Shown: positions 52,105-62,497 of the stretch, in pieces | Layout of the letters: every line of letters begins with the position of its first letter | Position numbering within the stretch: position 1 is the first letter of the stretch | Assembly (NCBI RefSeq): GCF_000341105.1 | Contig: NZ_ANBB01000045.1 | Coordinates: 62,001-126,000, forward strand | Direction: 5' to 3' | DNA: 64,000 nucleotides | Origin: Nocardiopsis potens DSM 45234 | GTDB lineage: Bacteria; Actinomycetota; Actinomycetes; Streptosporangiales; Streptosporangiaceae | Made by a program: the position numbers and the translations under genes | The notes under the pieces: model-generated | The model's input: only the letters and a program-made list of their open reading frames with translations | What the model was told of the DNA's origin: nothing | Databases searched by the model: none

Positions 52105-53379
52105 ATGGACACCCCGCAGCGCGCCGAGGCGGACGCCGCGTTCCTCGCCGACTTCGCCGCGATGAGCTCGTTCGGGGCCACGCCCGACGGCGGCGTCGAC
52201 CGGCAGGCCGCGACCGGGCCCGACATCGCGCAGCGGCGCTGGTTCGCCGGCCTGCTGGAGTCGCGCGGCCTGCGGGTGGCCTACGACCGGATCGGCAACC
52301 AGTTCGGGCTGGTGGAACGGGTTCCCGGCGCCCCCTACGTGGTGGTCGGCTCGCACATGGACTCCCAGCCCACCGCGGGCCGCTACGACGGCGCCTACGG
52401 GGTGCTGGCCGGCGCGCACGCGGTGTTCCGCATCGCCGAGGAGTGGCGGCGCGAGGACGCCGAGCCCCGGTTCAACCTCGCCGTGGTGAACTGGTTCAAC
52501 GAGGAGGGCTCCCGGTTCGTCCCGTCGATGATGGGCAGCTCGGTCTACACCGGGAAGATGCCGCTGGAGACCGCGCTGGCCGTCCGCGACCGGGACGGGG
52601 TCTCCGTCGCCGAGGCGCTCGCCCCGACCGGCTTCCTCGGCGAGGACGACGGCCCAGAGGCCGCGTTCTGCGCCGAGATCCACATCGAGCAGGGCCGGCT
52701 GCTGGAGCAGGCCGGTACGCGGATCGGCCTGGTCACGGCGAGCTGGGCGGCCCGCAAGTACGAGATCACCGTGCACGGCGACCAGGCGCACTCCGGCGCG
52801 ACCGTGATGGCGGACCGGCGCGACGCCCTCTACGGCGCGGCCCTGCTGGTCGCCTACGCCCGCGAGCTGGCCGACCGGTTCCCCGGCGCGCTGCACACCG
52901 CCGTCGGGCAGCTGGACGTCTACCCGAACTCGCCGGTCGTCGTCGCCTCCCGGGCCCGGCTCCTGCTCGACCTGCGCTCCGCCGACGAGGAGGTGCTCGC
53001 CGCGGCCGACGGGCTGCTCAACGAGCGTTTCGCGGAGATCGAGCGGACCGCGGACGTCTCCATCGAGCGGACCCTCTCGCACGCCTGGGGCATCGACCCC
53101 TACCAGCCGGAGGGCGTGGAGCTGGCCCGCCGGACCGCGGCCCGCCTCGGCCTGCCCGCGGACGAGATCATGACCGTCGCCGGGCACGACTCGACCAACA
53201 TGAAGGGCATCGTGCCGACCGTGATGCTCTTCGTCCCCTCGGTCGAGGGCGTCTCGCACAACGTCGGCGAGTACACCACCGACGAGGACCTGCTCGCCGG
53301 CCTGGCGGTGCTCACCGGCGTGGTCCGCGACCTGGCCGACGGGGCGCTGGCCGCCGGGGGCCCGGCCTCGGACGGCTGA
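52105..53379 (+). CDS. M20-family Zn-dependent amidase (N-carbamoyl-amino-acid hydrolase/allantoate amidohydrolase type)
   Basis: A 424-residue metallo-amidase. Metal ligands appear in order: GSHMDSQP (His), RYDGAYGVL (bridging Asp), NWFNEEGSRF (Glu pair), AEIHIEQGRLLE (His) and a late SHNVGEYT (His); AGHDSTNM is also typical. These enzymes cleave N-carbamoyl amino acids, ureidopropionate or allantoate in nucleobase/ureide catabolism. The ATG at 52105 follows GAGGAGG. It converges with the sugar-type ABC transporter genes across a large terminator. Confidence 0.92.
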   Translation: MDTPQRAEADAAFLADFAAMSSFGATPDGGVDRQAATGPDIAQRRWFAGLLESRGLRVAYDRIGNQFGLVERVPGAPYVVVGSHMDSQPTAGRYDGAYGVLAGAHAVFRIAEEWRREDAEPRFNLAVVNWFNEEGSRFVPSMMGSSVYTGKMPLETALAVRDRDGVSVAEALAPTGFLGEDDGPEAAFCAEIHIEQGRLLEQAGTRIGLVTASWAARKYEITVHGDQAHSGATVMADRRDALYGAALLVAYARELADRFPGALHTAVGQLDVYPNSPVVVASRARLLLDLRSADEEVLAAADGLLNERFAEIERTADVSIERTLSHAWGIDPYQPEGVELARRTAARLGLPADEIMTVAGHDSTNMKGIVPTVMLFVPSVEGVSHNVGEYTTDEDLLAGLAVLTGVVRDLADGALAAGGPASDG

Positions 53380-53400
53380 CCCCCGCCGCCACCCTGCGAC

Positions 53401-53452
53401 GGCCTCGGCGCTGGAGGGGGCCGGAGCGCTCTGCCCCCTCAGCGTCGAGGCC
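53401..53452. terminator. Large bidirectional terminator hairpin
   Basis: Stem of 12 plus 8 bp with a one-base bulge: GGCCTCGGCGCT...GAGGGGGC pairs with GCCCCCTC...AGCGTCGAGGCC (one G-T pair) around an 11-base loop. It separates the convergent amidase and RbsC-RbsB genes. Confidence 0.85.
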
Positions 53453-53489
53453 ATCGGGGATCCCCGGCGCGGGAGGCGCTCGGAGGCGC

Positions 53490-55413
53490 TCAGGAGAACT
53501 CGCCGACGTCCTCCGCGGTGACCACCGCCACCGGCACCGGCTCGGTGCCGGCCTCCTCGCCGCGGGCGGCCCGCACCGCGGCGCGCACCGCGGCCCGGCC
53601 GATCTCCTCCGGGCGCTGGGCCACCGAGGCGTACAGCGTCCCGTCCCGGACCGCCTCCAGCGCCTCCGGCGAGCCGTCGAAGCCGACCACCGGCACCTCG
53701 GCGCCGCCCCGGTCCTCCAGGGCCTTGGCGGCGCCCAGCGCCATCTCGTCGTTCTCCGCGAACACCCCGTCCAGGTCGCCGTGGGCCTGCAGGATGTCGG
53801 TCATCACGTCCAGGCCCTCGCCCCGCTCGAAGCCGGCGGGCTGCTCGGCGACCACCTCGATGCCCGGGTAGGCGGCGATGCCCTCGCGGAACCCCTCGCC
53901 GCGCTCCCGGCTCGCCGAGGTGCCCGGGGTGCCGTTGAGCACCGCGATCCGCCCCTCGCCGCCGAGCCGCTCGGCCAGCGCCCGCGCCGCGAGCCGGCCG
54001 CCCTCCACGTTGTCCGAGGCGACGAACGCCGCGGTCTCCGCGCCGTCCACCGCCCGGTCCGCGGCGACCACCGGCACCCCCGCCTCGTTCGCGCCGCGCA
54101 CCGCCGGCCCCAGCGCCGCCGAGTCCACCGGGTTGACCACCACCGCCCCCACCCCCGTGCCGATGAAGTCCTGCACCTGGTCGGCCTGGCGGGACGCGTC
54201 GTCCTGGGCGTCGGCCACCACCAGCTCGACCCCGGCCGCGTCCGCCTCGGCCTGCGCGCCGTCCCGCATCTGCACGAAGAACGGGTTCTCCAGGCTGGAC
54301 AGCGACATGCCCACCCGCACCGCGGGGGCGGTCGGCCCGGGGGACAGCAGCGACACCGAGCCGGCCGCGACCGCGACGCAGACCGCGGCGACGCCCAGCC
54401 GCACCGCCGCCGAGCGCCGCCCGCCCGGCCCGCCGGACCCGCCGGGCACCGCACCGGACCGCCGCCGCACCGTGTCGAAGAGCACCGCCAGCGCGATGAC
54501 CGCGCCGATCACCACCTGCTGCCAGAACGGGGAGACCGACAGCAGGTTGAGGCCGTTCCGGAGCACCGCCAGGATCAGCGCGCCGACCAGGGTGCCCGCC
54601 GCGGTGCCCACCCCGCCGGACAGGCTGGCGCCGCCGATCACCACGGCGGCGATCGCGTCCAGCTCGTAGCCCTGCATCGCCTGCGGCTGGGCCGAGGCCA
54701 GCCGGGACGCGAAGAGCACCCCGGCGACCGCGGCGAACAGCCCGGACAGCGCGTAGAGGGCGAGCTTGCGGCGCTCCACCCGGATGCCGGCCAGCCGGGC
54801 GGCCTCCTCGTTCCCGCCGATCGCGTACATCGCCCGGCCCAGGCGGGTGCGGTTCAGCACCACGGCGGCGGCCAGCCCCATCACCGCCATCACCAGGACG
54901 GGGGCGGGCAGCACCCCGCCGATCGTGTCGCCCAGCGCCGAGACGGGGTCGGGCAGCGCGGCCGGGCCGCCGTCCGAGACGACCAGCGCCAGCCCGCGGG
55001 CGACCGAGAGCATGGCGAGCGTGGCGACGAACGGCGGCAGCCGGCCGTAGCCGATGAGCGCGCCGCTGACCAGGCCGCAGCCGGTGCCGGTGGCCGCGGC
55101 GGCCGGCACCGCCAGCCAGACCGGGAGCCCGGCGGTGGTCGCGGTCCAGGCCAGCACCACCGCGGAGAGCGCGGCCACCGAGCCCACCGACAGGTCGATG
55201 CCGGCCGAGACGATGACGAAGGTGACGCCGAACGCCAGGACCGCGGTGACCGCCGCCTGGACGCCGACGTTGAGCAGGTTCTGCGGGGTCAGGAAGTCCC
55301 CGGAGAGCAGCGAAAGCCCGGCCGCCAGCACCACCAGGGCGCTCAGCGCGCCGTTGTCCAGCAGCAGCCGGCCGGCGGAGCGCCAGGCGCGCCCCGCGCC
55401 CCCTCCGGGCTGG

Positions 55414-55424
<11 letters not shown>
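53490..55424 (-). CDS. Fused ABC sugar permease and substrate-binding domain (RbsC-RbsB)
   Basis: A 644-residue two-part protein. Residues about 20-330 are an RbsC-type permease (GVTFVIVSAGIDLSVGSVAALS; YAIGGNEEAARLAGIRV; VVIGGASLSGGVGTAAGT). After a membrane segment at about 345-367 comes a complete RbsB-type periplasmic-binding domain (VGMSLSSLENPFFVQMRDGA; NPVDSAALGPAVR; ADRAVDG; FAENDEMALGAAKALE; VGFDGSPEALEAVRDG). The fusion tethers receptor to translocator, so no free binding protein is needed. Its start overlaps the ATPase gene by 11 bases. Substrate class: pentose, galactose-like or nucleoside-type. Confidence 0.94.
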
Positions 55425-56955
<1,531 letters not shown>

Positions 56956-57172
56956 CCAGGCCCCCTCGCCCTGCCCCCGCGGCCGGGGAACCGCACCCGA
57001 ACGACTCCGCCCCACCCGGCCTCCTCTCCGCCCACCGCGCTCCTCGGCCGCCCAGACCACCCGGACCTACCCGGACCCGCTCGGATCCGCCTGGACCCGC
57101 TCGGACTCCGGACCGCACCCCGGCCACCGGGGAATTGTCAGCGCTATCCGGCCCGAAGTGATGTGGCGCTGC

Positions 57173-57190
57173 GGTGATGGGAATGTCACC
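57173..57190. promoter_or_regulatory. GGTGA-N8-TCACC dyad upstream of rbsA-like gene
   Basis: Perfect 5+5 inverted repeat in an AT-richer patch about 220 bases upstream of the RbsA-like start. It could be a LacI- or DeoR-type operator; no regulator gene is adjacent. Confidence 0.4.
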
Positions 57191-57290
57191 GACGGTCGCC
57201 ACCTGCCACGGAACACACCGGGGCCGCTTCCGGCCTCCCCGGTCAGGGGGCCTCCAGGCCGAAGCCCTCAAGGACCCGGCTCTCGGCCGG

Positions 57291-57650
57291 GCGCGGCGCC
57301 TCGCAGAGCGAAGGTCAAGACGGACGGCGACGGCGGAGGAAGGGACGGGGCCGGGCGTCCCGGCCGGGTGCGGCGTCTCGCGGGGCCGGGCTTCAAGCGG
57401 GCGGCGAGGGCGGGAGGGGGACCGGCTGGTCGGTCGGGTGCGGCGCCTCACGGGGCGGGGGTTCAGGCGGGCGGCGAAGGCGGGAGGGGCACCGGCCGGT
57501 CGGCCCGGCGCGGCGCCCCACGGAGCGACGGCTCAAACCGGCGGCGACGGCAGCGATAGGGGCGGGGTGCGGGTGGTCGCCCGAGTGCGGCGCCTCACGG
57601 GGCGGGGGTTCAAGTGGGCGGCGAGGGCGGGAGGGGGGCGGGCGCCGCGT
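57291..57650 (+). repeat. Higher-order tandem repeat, 77/70/70/77/70 bp
   Basis: Units start at 57291, 57368, 57438, 57508 and 57585, each opening with a GTGCGGCGCC-like box and continuing through a TTCAAGCGGGCGGCGAGG-like box. Two unit types differ by 7 bp and in their second half. The same units occur at about 39615-39745 and, inverted, at 58200-58620. Confidence 0.8.
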
Positions 57651-57781
57651 TCACCGGCCCGGCCCGGCGCGTGCTCCCGGCGGGAGGCGGTGCTCCGGCG
57701 AGGGGGCGGGCCGCCCACCCGCGCTCGCCAGGGTGGTTTTATCTCTTGTGTCGGGTTTGCGGCGGGGATCGGGCAGAGGTG

Positions 57782-58091
57782 GGGGCGCCCTGCGCAGCCC
57801 GGCGGCGCCCCGATTGCATCTACCGGCGAGTAGTAAGCCCCGAAGCTCCCATTGCCCCCTCGTCGATTACCCAGAGTGGCCAAAGCGGGGCCTCTCGGGA
57901 GAACAAAAGCGACATCCCGCCCCCACGCTGCCCCTGCCCGGGTTCCGGCCCCCTGCTCTGCGGTCTTCCGGGCGGCTCGAGCCCCTGATCACCGGCCCGA
58001 TCAGGGCCATTCGGGCCCCTCGGGGGCCGACCCGGCCCGGGATGCGCGCTCAGGAATCACCGGGGTGCTCTCGCGGTGCGCAGGGCGTCCC
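57782..58091. repeat. 310-bp core of the dispersed element (copy B)
   Basis: Bounded by inverted repeats (57782-57798 and 58075-58091, 15 of 17 matching) and clearly homologous, in inverse orientation, to 39840-40148. Best conserved are TTACCCAGAGTGGCCAA, a CTCTCGGGAGA hairpin followed by CAAAAGCGA, the dyad CTAC-N6-GTAG, and a stretch starting CAGGAATCACCGG. Confidence 0.78.
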
Positions 58092-58199
58092 ACCCCGCCG
58101 TCACCGTGGGTATTCACCCAGGTCAGAGAGGGGGGCGGTTTCAGAGGCGGCCGACCCCGGTGCCCGGGCGACGCGGGAATGGCGCCCCGCCACCCCGGC

Positions 58200-58620
58200 C
58201 CGCCCCGACCACTCTCGCCCTGCTCTGCCGCGCCCGACCGACCGGCCGGTGCCCCGCCCGCCTTCGCTGCCTGCTTGAACCCTCACCCCGTGGGGCCCAA
58301 CACTCGGGCGACGCCTGCACCCTGCCCCTACCGATGCCGTCGCCGCTGGTCTGGACCTTCGCTCTGCGGGGCGCCGCGCCGGACCGACCAGCCGGTGCCC
58401 TCTCCTGCCTTCGCTGCCCGTTTGAACCCTTGCCCCGTGGGGCCCAACACTCGGGCGACGCCTGCACCCTGCCCCTACCGATGCCGTCGCCGCTGGTCTG
58501 GACCTTCGCTCCGTGGGGCGCCGCGCCGGACCGACCGGCCGGTCGCCCCCTTCTGCCTTCGCTGCCTGCTTGAACCGTCACCTTGTGGGGCGCCGCACTC
58601 GGCTGGGGTGCCGGGCCTGT
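58200..58620 (-). repeat. Inverted tandem array with 147-bp period
   Basis: GGCCCAACACTCGGGCGACG recurs at 58294 and 58441, exactly 147 bp apart (70 plus 77), preceded and followed by partial units. Read on the minus strand the units match the array at 57291-57650, so the two arrays face each other across the core. Confidence 0.78.
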
Positions 58621-58677
58621 TCCTTTCTTCGCCGTCGTCTCCGCTTCGGCGGCCGTTCGTGTCCGGCCGGCCGAGGG

Positions 58678-59931
58678 CTACGGCCGGCCGGTGCGGGTGG
58701 CGATCTCTTCTGCGATCTGCTCCGGGGTGCGGCCGTCGGTGGTCGTGCGGAGGTCGCCGAGGGCGGCGCGGTCCAAGGCCTCGGCCTGGGCGGAGGCTTC
58801 GGCGGCGGTGTGGAGCAGCTCGTCGTCGGGGCGGCTGCGGAGCGGGTCGCCCGGTTGGGGCCAGCCGCCGCCGCGGCCGCGGAGCAGGATGCGCTCCGCC
58901 AGTGCGCCGGGGCCGGCGTGCAGCCGGCAGACCGTGATCTCCACCCCGGGCAGTGCGGAGGTGTACGCCTCGATCGCGGCCCGGTCCTCGGCCGGGCCGG
59001 TCACGGTGACCAGTTCGGCGCCGGCCGCGCGGAGGTTCCGGTACACCCGGGCCAGGTTGCCGGCCTTCAGCCGGTGGCCGCCCGGGTCGTCCGCCGGCGC
59101 CGGGTGCACCATGCCGATCTGGTCGAGGTCGACGTAGCCGGAGACCCGCCCGGCCTGCCAGGCGCGCAGGTGCAGCGCGAAGCCGACGGTCGACTTCCCG
59201 GTGCCGGTCGCCCCGCACAGCCAGAGCACCGGAGGGCCGCCCGGCGAGGCGTGCGGGGAAGGGGCGGCGGAGGGAAGGCCCGGGCGAGGGGGAGCGGGGG
59301 CGGGGCGGTCGGTGTGTTCCGGGGTCGGCCGGGTCGCTGAGGCGGGGCGGTCGGAGTTCTCCAGGGCCGGCTGGGCCACCGAGGCAGGCCGGTCGGTGTG
59401 TTCCAGGACCAGCCGGGCGACCTCGGATGGTGGCAGGTCGTCGGTGTCGACGTGCGCATCGGCGATGCCGGCGGCGTCCAGGGCGTCGGCCTCGTGCAGG
59501 ACGCGCGGCAGGAGCGCGGCGGCGCCGCCGCGGCCGAGGAAGCGCCGCTCCAGCGTGTCTCGGCCGGCGCGGAGCAGGCAGACCGTCAGCGCCACCGGGC
59601 CGAGCCGCTCGACCGGCGCGCCGCGGGCCGGGTCCAGCACGCCGGAGACCACCGCGCACCGCGCGCCCGCGGCCCGGAACCCCGCCAGCACCGCGCCCAG
59701 GTTGTCCGCCTGCAGCAGGTGCCGCCCCGGGTCGGCGGCGGGGTCGGGGACCAGGCCGCCGAGCTGGTCGATGTCGACGAAGGCGACCGCGGCCCCCTCC
59801 CGGGCCAGCCGGGAGCGGACCTCCCACGCCGCCGTCGTCTTGCCGACCCCCGGCGGCCCGCACAGCCACAGCACGGGAAGCGGATCGGCCGGTCCGGGGG
59901 CGGAGGCGGGGGAACGGGGCATGGGCGGCAT
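58678..59931 (-). CDS. Tandem P-loop kinase-like protein
   Basis: A 417-residue protein made of two related nucleotide-binding domains. P-loops: LWLCGPPGVGKTT (22-33) and LWLCGATGTGKST (237-248), each followed by an FVDIDQLGGL- or YVDLDQIGMV-like strand and a DN/GN-LGAVLAGFRAAGA or RVYRNLRAAGA helix. This resembles small-molecule or APS-kinase-like P-loop kinases. The linker (about 174-214) contains a 14-residue repeat centred on EHTDRP/ENSDRP. Substrates unknown. It runs into repeat copy B downstream. Confidence 0.82.
   Translation of the reverse strand: MPPMPRSPASAPGPADPLPVLWLCGPPGVGKTTAAWEVRSRLAREGAAVAFVDIDQLGGLVPDPAADPGRHLLQADNLGAVLAGFRAAGARCAVVSGVLDPARGAPVERLGPVALTVCLLRAGRDTLERRFLGRGGAAALLPRVLHEADALDAAGIADAHVDTDDLPPSEVARLVLEHTDRPASVAQPALENSDRPASATRPTPEHTDRPAPAPPRPGLPSAAPSPHASPGGPPVLWLCGATGTGKSTVGFALHLRAWQAGRVSGYVDLDQIGMVHPAPADDPGGHRLKAGNLARVYRNLRAAGAELVTVTGPAEDRAAIEAYTSALPGVEITVCRLHAGPGALAERILLRGRGGGWPQPGDPLRSRPDDELLHTAAEASAQAEALDRAALGDLRTTTDGRTPEQIAEEIATRTGRP
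59290..59412 (-). repeat. 42-bp (14-codon) repeat in the linker of the tandem P-loop gene
   Basis: Three successive 14-residue units with EHTDRPAS, ENSDRPAS and EHTDRPAP cores at residues 177, 191 and 205. They form a flexible Pro-rich hinge between the two nucleotide-binding domains. Confidence 0.8.
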
Positions 59932-59980
59932 GCTGCCATCCCGTCCCGCCCCCGGTCGACCGGTTTACCGGCGCGAGCGG

Positions 59981-60967
59981 CTACTCCTCCTCTTCCTCCT
60001 CCGGCTCCTCTTCCCCTTCGTCGTCGAAGACCTCGTCGATGACCTCGGCGGCGACGTAGCCGGCGGCCAGGCCCCCGGCCGCGCCCAGGGCGGCTCCGGC
60101 GACCGCGCCCATCATGCCGCCGCCGCGGTCCTCCCCGTAGCCCTCGCCGTGGTGGCCGTAGGGCTGGTGGCCGTAGCCGCCGAACAGGCCGCGGTGCCGC
60201 TCCAGCGCCCGGCCGATCCAGTCGGCGACCACCGCGGTCCAGTCGGTGCCGTGCGCCTGGGCGTGCTCCACTCGGAACAGGCCGTAGAGGTCGCCGCCCT
60301 CGGTGAACATGCCGCCGCGCCGGTCGAACTCGATCACCACGTCCATGCCGTGCGGGTCGGCGACGAACGACAGCTCCAGCTCGTTCACCTCGTGCGCGTA
60401 CTCCGGCGAGGCGTAGTACTCGATCTCCTGGAAGAGCGGGAACTCCTGGCGGGTGCCGGCCAGGTGCCCGTGCTCGACGTCGGTGTGCTTGAGGCCGAAC
60501 CCGAGCCGGGCCAGCGCCTCCAGCACGCCGTCCTGGACCGGCAGCGGGTGCACGTGCACCTGGTCCAGGTCGCCCTTGTCCGGGGCGCCGTCGATCACCA
60601 CCTCGGTGCGCAGCCCCAGCACGGCGCCGGGCAGCGGAGCGCCGCCGGCCTCGGTCAGCGGCGCCTGCCACGGCACCGGGTAGCGGAACGGCAGCGAGCG
60701 GCGCTCGCCGGCCTCCAGCCGGAGCGGGCCGGAGACCGGGATCCGGGCGAACTCGACGCCGGCCGCCGCTTCACCGTCCCCCATCTCCACCTCGGCCCGG
60801 GTGGCCAGGGCCACGGCGATCTCGCCGATGTCGGCGTCGACGTCGCCGCCGTGCAGCTCGACGTGCCCTTCGAGCACCCCGCCCGGCTGGGTGTGCGGGT
60901 TGGCCAGCACGGTGTCGATGCTGGGGCCGCCCACTCCGAAGGCGGCGAGGAAGCGTTTGAAGACCAT
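59981..60967 (-). CDS. Spo0M-type sporulation-control protein
   Basis: A 328-residue arrestin-like protein. N-terminal MVFKRFLAAFGVGGPSIDTVL and LEGHVELHGGDVDADIGEI match the Spo0M family; the central part holds paired beta-sandwich strands. The last 60 residues are unusual: a His/Gly-rich segment (GYGHQPYGHHGEGYG), a Gly/Ala hydrophobic helix (VAGAALGAAGGLAAGYVAAEV) and an acidic tail of Glu and Asp. It may act in sporulation or cell shape. Confidence 0.92.
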   Translation of the reverse strand: MVFKRFLAAFGVGGPSIDTVLANPHTQPGGVLEGHVELHGGDVDADIGEIAVALATRAEVEMGDGEAAAGVEFARIPVSGPLRLEAGERRSLPFRYPVPWQAPLTEAGGAPLPGAVLGLRTEVVIDGAPDKGDLDQVHVHPLPVQDGVLEALARLGFGLKHTDVEHGHLAGTRQEFPLFQEIEYYASPEYAHEVNELELSFVADPHGMDVVIEFDRRGGMFTEGGDLYGLFRVEHAQAHGTDWTAVVADWIGRALERHRGLFGGYGHQPYGHHGEGYGEDRGGGMMGAVAGAALGAAGGLAAGYVAAEVIDEVFDDEGEEEPEEEEEE

Positions 60968-61132
60968 TGCGTCCTTCCGAAGAGAATCCGCGGCGCATCG
61001 CGGGTGCCGGGAGCGGGAACCCCTGCGCCACAGGCGGAACGGGGCTCTTCGGGGCAGAGTTCCCGGCCCGGTTTTCCGGTCGGGGCGGCCCCCGGAACGC
61101 TCCCGACCGCAACCGCGGGACGGGGCCGCGGC

Positions 61133-61164
61133 TTGACCTTGACGCCGGTGTCAAGCCCCTACGG
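61133..61164 (+). promoter_or_regulatory. MerR-type promoter with stretched spacer
   Basis: TTGACC (61133-61138), a 20-bp spacer, then TACGGT (61159-61164). The spacer holds the dyad CTTGAC-GCCGGT-GTCAAG (61138-61155). A long spacer with a dyad between -35 and -10 is the hallmark of MerR-activated promoters. TACGGT ends 7 bases before the MFS ATG, so the mRNA is likely leaderless. Confidence 0.8.
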
Positions 61165-61171
61165 TCCCGGC

Positions 61172-62398
61172 ATGTTCACTCGACAGAGCGGTGCCGCGGG
61201 CACCGGATGGCCGGTGTGCCTGCTGCTGGCCGCCTTCGTCATCGGCACGGACGACTTCGTCATCGCGGGAGTGCTCCCGGAGATCGCCGCGGAGCAGGGC
61301 GTCGGCGAAGCGGCGGCCGGGCAGCTGGTCACCGTCTTCTCGATCACCTATGCACTGGCCGCGCCGGTGATCGCGGTGGCCACCGCGCGGTGGCCGCGCA
61401 AGACCCTCATCGTAGGCGGCCTCTCGGTGTTCGCGCTGATCAACGTGGTGACCGCGGCGGCCCCCTCCTATCCGGCGCTGATGGCGCTGCGGGTGGCGGC
61501 CGCGCTGGTGGCCGCCTCGATCACCCCGGCGGTCTTCGGCATGGCCGGGCGGCTGGCCGCGCCCGGCAGGGTCGGATGGGCCATGGGCGTGGTCTCCGCG
61601 GGCCTGACCGTCTCGCTGTTCCTGGGCGTCCCGATCGGCTCCCTGCTGGGCACCTGGTTCGGGTGGCGCTCGACCTTCGTCGCGGTGGCGCTGCTGACCG
61701 CGCTGGTGGCGGCGGCGAGCGCGGCGCTGCTGCCGGGCCTGCCCGGGGCCCCGCAGACCGGGGTGCGCGGCCGACTGCGGGCCCTGACCCGCCCGGCGCT
61801 GCTGACCTGCGTGCTCGGCACCGCGATGGGCGCCTCCGGCGGGCTGCTGACCTACACCTACATCGGCCCGATCAGCCACGACCTGAGCGGCCGGGGCGGG
61901 TGGATGCTCGCGGTGTTCATCGGGGTGGTCGGCGCGGCCGGCGCGGTGGGCACCTTCGCCGGCGGGCGGCTGACCGACCGGTGGGGCGCCGACCGGGCGC
62001 TGCTGGGCGCCTTCGCCCTGCTGGCCGCGGCCATCGCCGCCCTGGCCGTGATCGGCCTGGCCGGGCAGGGGGCGGCGCCGGTCTGGCTGGTCGCCGCGGC
62101 GCTGGCGGTGTACGGGTTCGCCGGGTGGGGGTTCAGTCCGCCGATGAACGCCCGGGTGCTCCTGCTGGCCGGCGACGCCGGCACCGAGGCGGTGGCGCTG
62201 AACACCAGCGCCCTCTACGTCGGCGTCTCGGTGGCCGGCGCGGTCGGCGGCGGCGCGGTCGCGCTGTACGGGGGCACCGGCGCGGCGGTGGCCGCGGCGG
62301 CGATCGCCGCGGTGACGCTGGGGGTGATGGCCGCGTCGGTGCGGCGGTTCCCCTCCGCGCCCGACCGGGCGGCCCCGGCGGCGGCGGACGCCGGCTAG
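61172..62398 (+). CDS. MFS transporter, 12-TM, AraJ/Cmx-type
   Basis: A 408-residue sugar-efflux/chloramphenicol-resistance-type MFS protein: FVIGTDDFVIAGVLPEIA in helix 1, the loop RWPRKTLIVGG after helix 2, GVPIGSLLGTWFGWRSTFVAV in helix 5-6, and GGRLTDRWGADR in the central loop. The ATG at 61172 matches the leaderless promoter upstream. Regulation by a MerR-family activator is inferred; its gene is not in this window. Likely exporter of a drug-like molecule. Confidence 0.92.
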   Translation: MFTRQSGAAGTGWPVCLLLAAFVIGTDDFVIAGVLPEIAAEQGVGEAAAGQLVTVFSITYALAAPVIAVATARWPRKTLIVGGLSVFALINVVTAAAPSYPALMALRVAAALVAASITPAVFGMAGRLAAPGRVGWAMGVVSAGLTVSLFLGVPIGSLLGTWFGWRSTFVAVALLTALVAAASAALLPGLPGAPQTGVRGRLRALTRPALLTCVLGTAMGASGGLLTYTYIGPISHDLSGRGGWMLAVFIGVVGAAGAVGTFAGGRLTDRWGADRALLGAFALLAAAIAALAVIGLAGQGAAPVWLVAAALAVYGFAGWGFSPPMNARVLLLAGDAGTEAVALNTSALYVGVSVAGAVGGGAVALYGGTGAAVAAAAIAAVTLGVMAASVRRFPSAPDRAAPAAADAG

Positions 62399-62416
62399 CT
62401 CCGCCTTCGACGACCT

Positions 62417-62462
62417 CGGCGTTCCGGCCCTGGCGAACCGTGTCGGCAGGGCCGGAACGCCG
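62417..62462. terminator. Perfect 16-bp bidirectional terminator
   Basis: CGGCGTTCCGGCCCTG and CAGGGCCGGAACGCCG pair perfectly with a 14-base loop between the convergent MFS and PLDc_N genes. Confidence 0.85.
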
Positions 62463-62497
62463 CGATCACCGGGTGGGGCCGGGCGGCCCCGGCGGGC

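Larger units (their letters stand above)
56956..58677. other. 1.7 kb non-coding tract with operator, tandem arrays and repeat copy B
   Basis: Starting at the RbsA promoter side it holds a GGTGA/TCACC dyad (57173-57190), a plus-oriented 70/77-bp tandem array (57291-57650), a core element in copy B (about 57733-58190), and a minus-oriented array with a 147-bp period (about 58200-58620). Open frames in several phases are GC artefacts. Confidence 0.8.

Noticed and set aside
57733-58278. Protein-coding gene in the repeat core
   Set aside because: The two copies differ by indels and are open in several frames; no frame has a ribosome site or conserved protein pattern.
57291-58620. CRISPR array
   Set aside because: Repeats are contiguous 70/77-bp units without unique spacers, and no cas genes are present.
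59201-61171. Very long upstream extension of the plus-strand MFS frame
   Set aside because: It runs antisense through the P-loop and Spo0M genes; the leaderless MerR-type promoter fixes the start at 61172.
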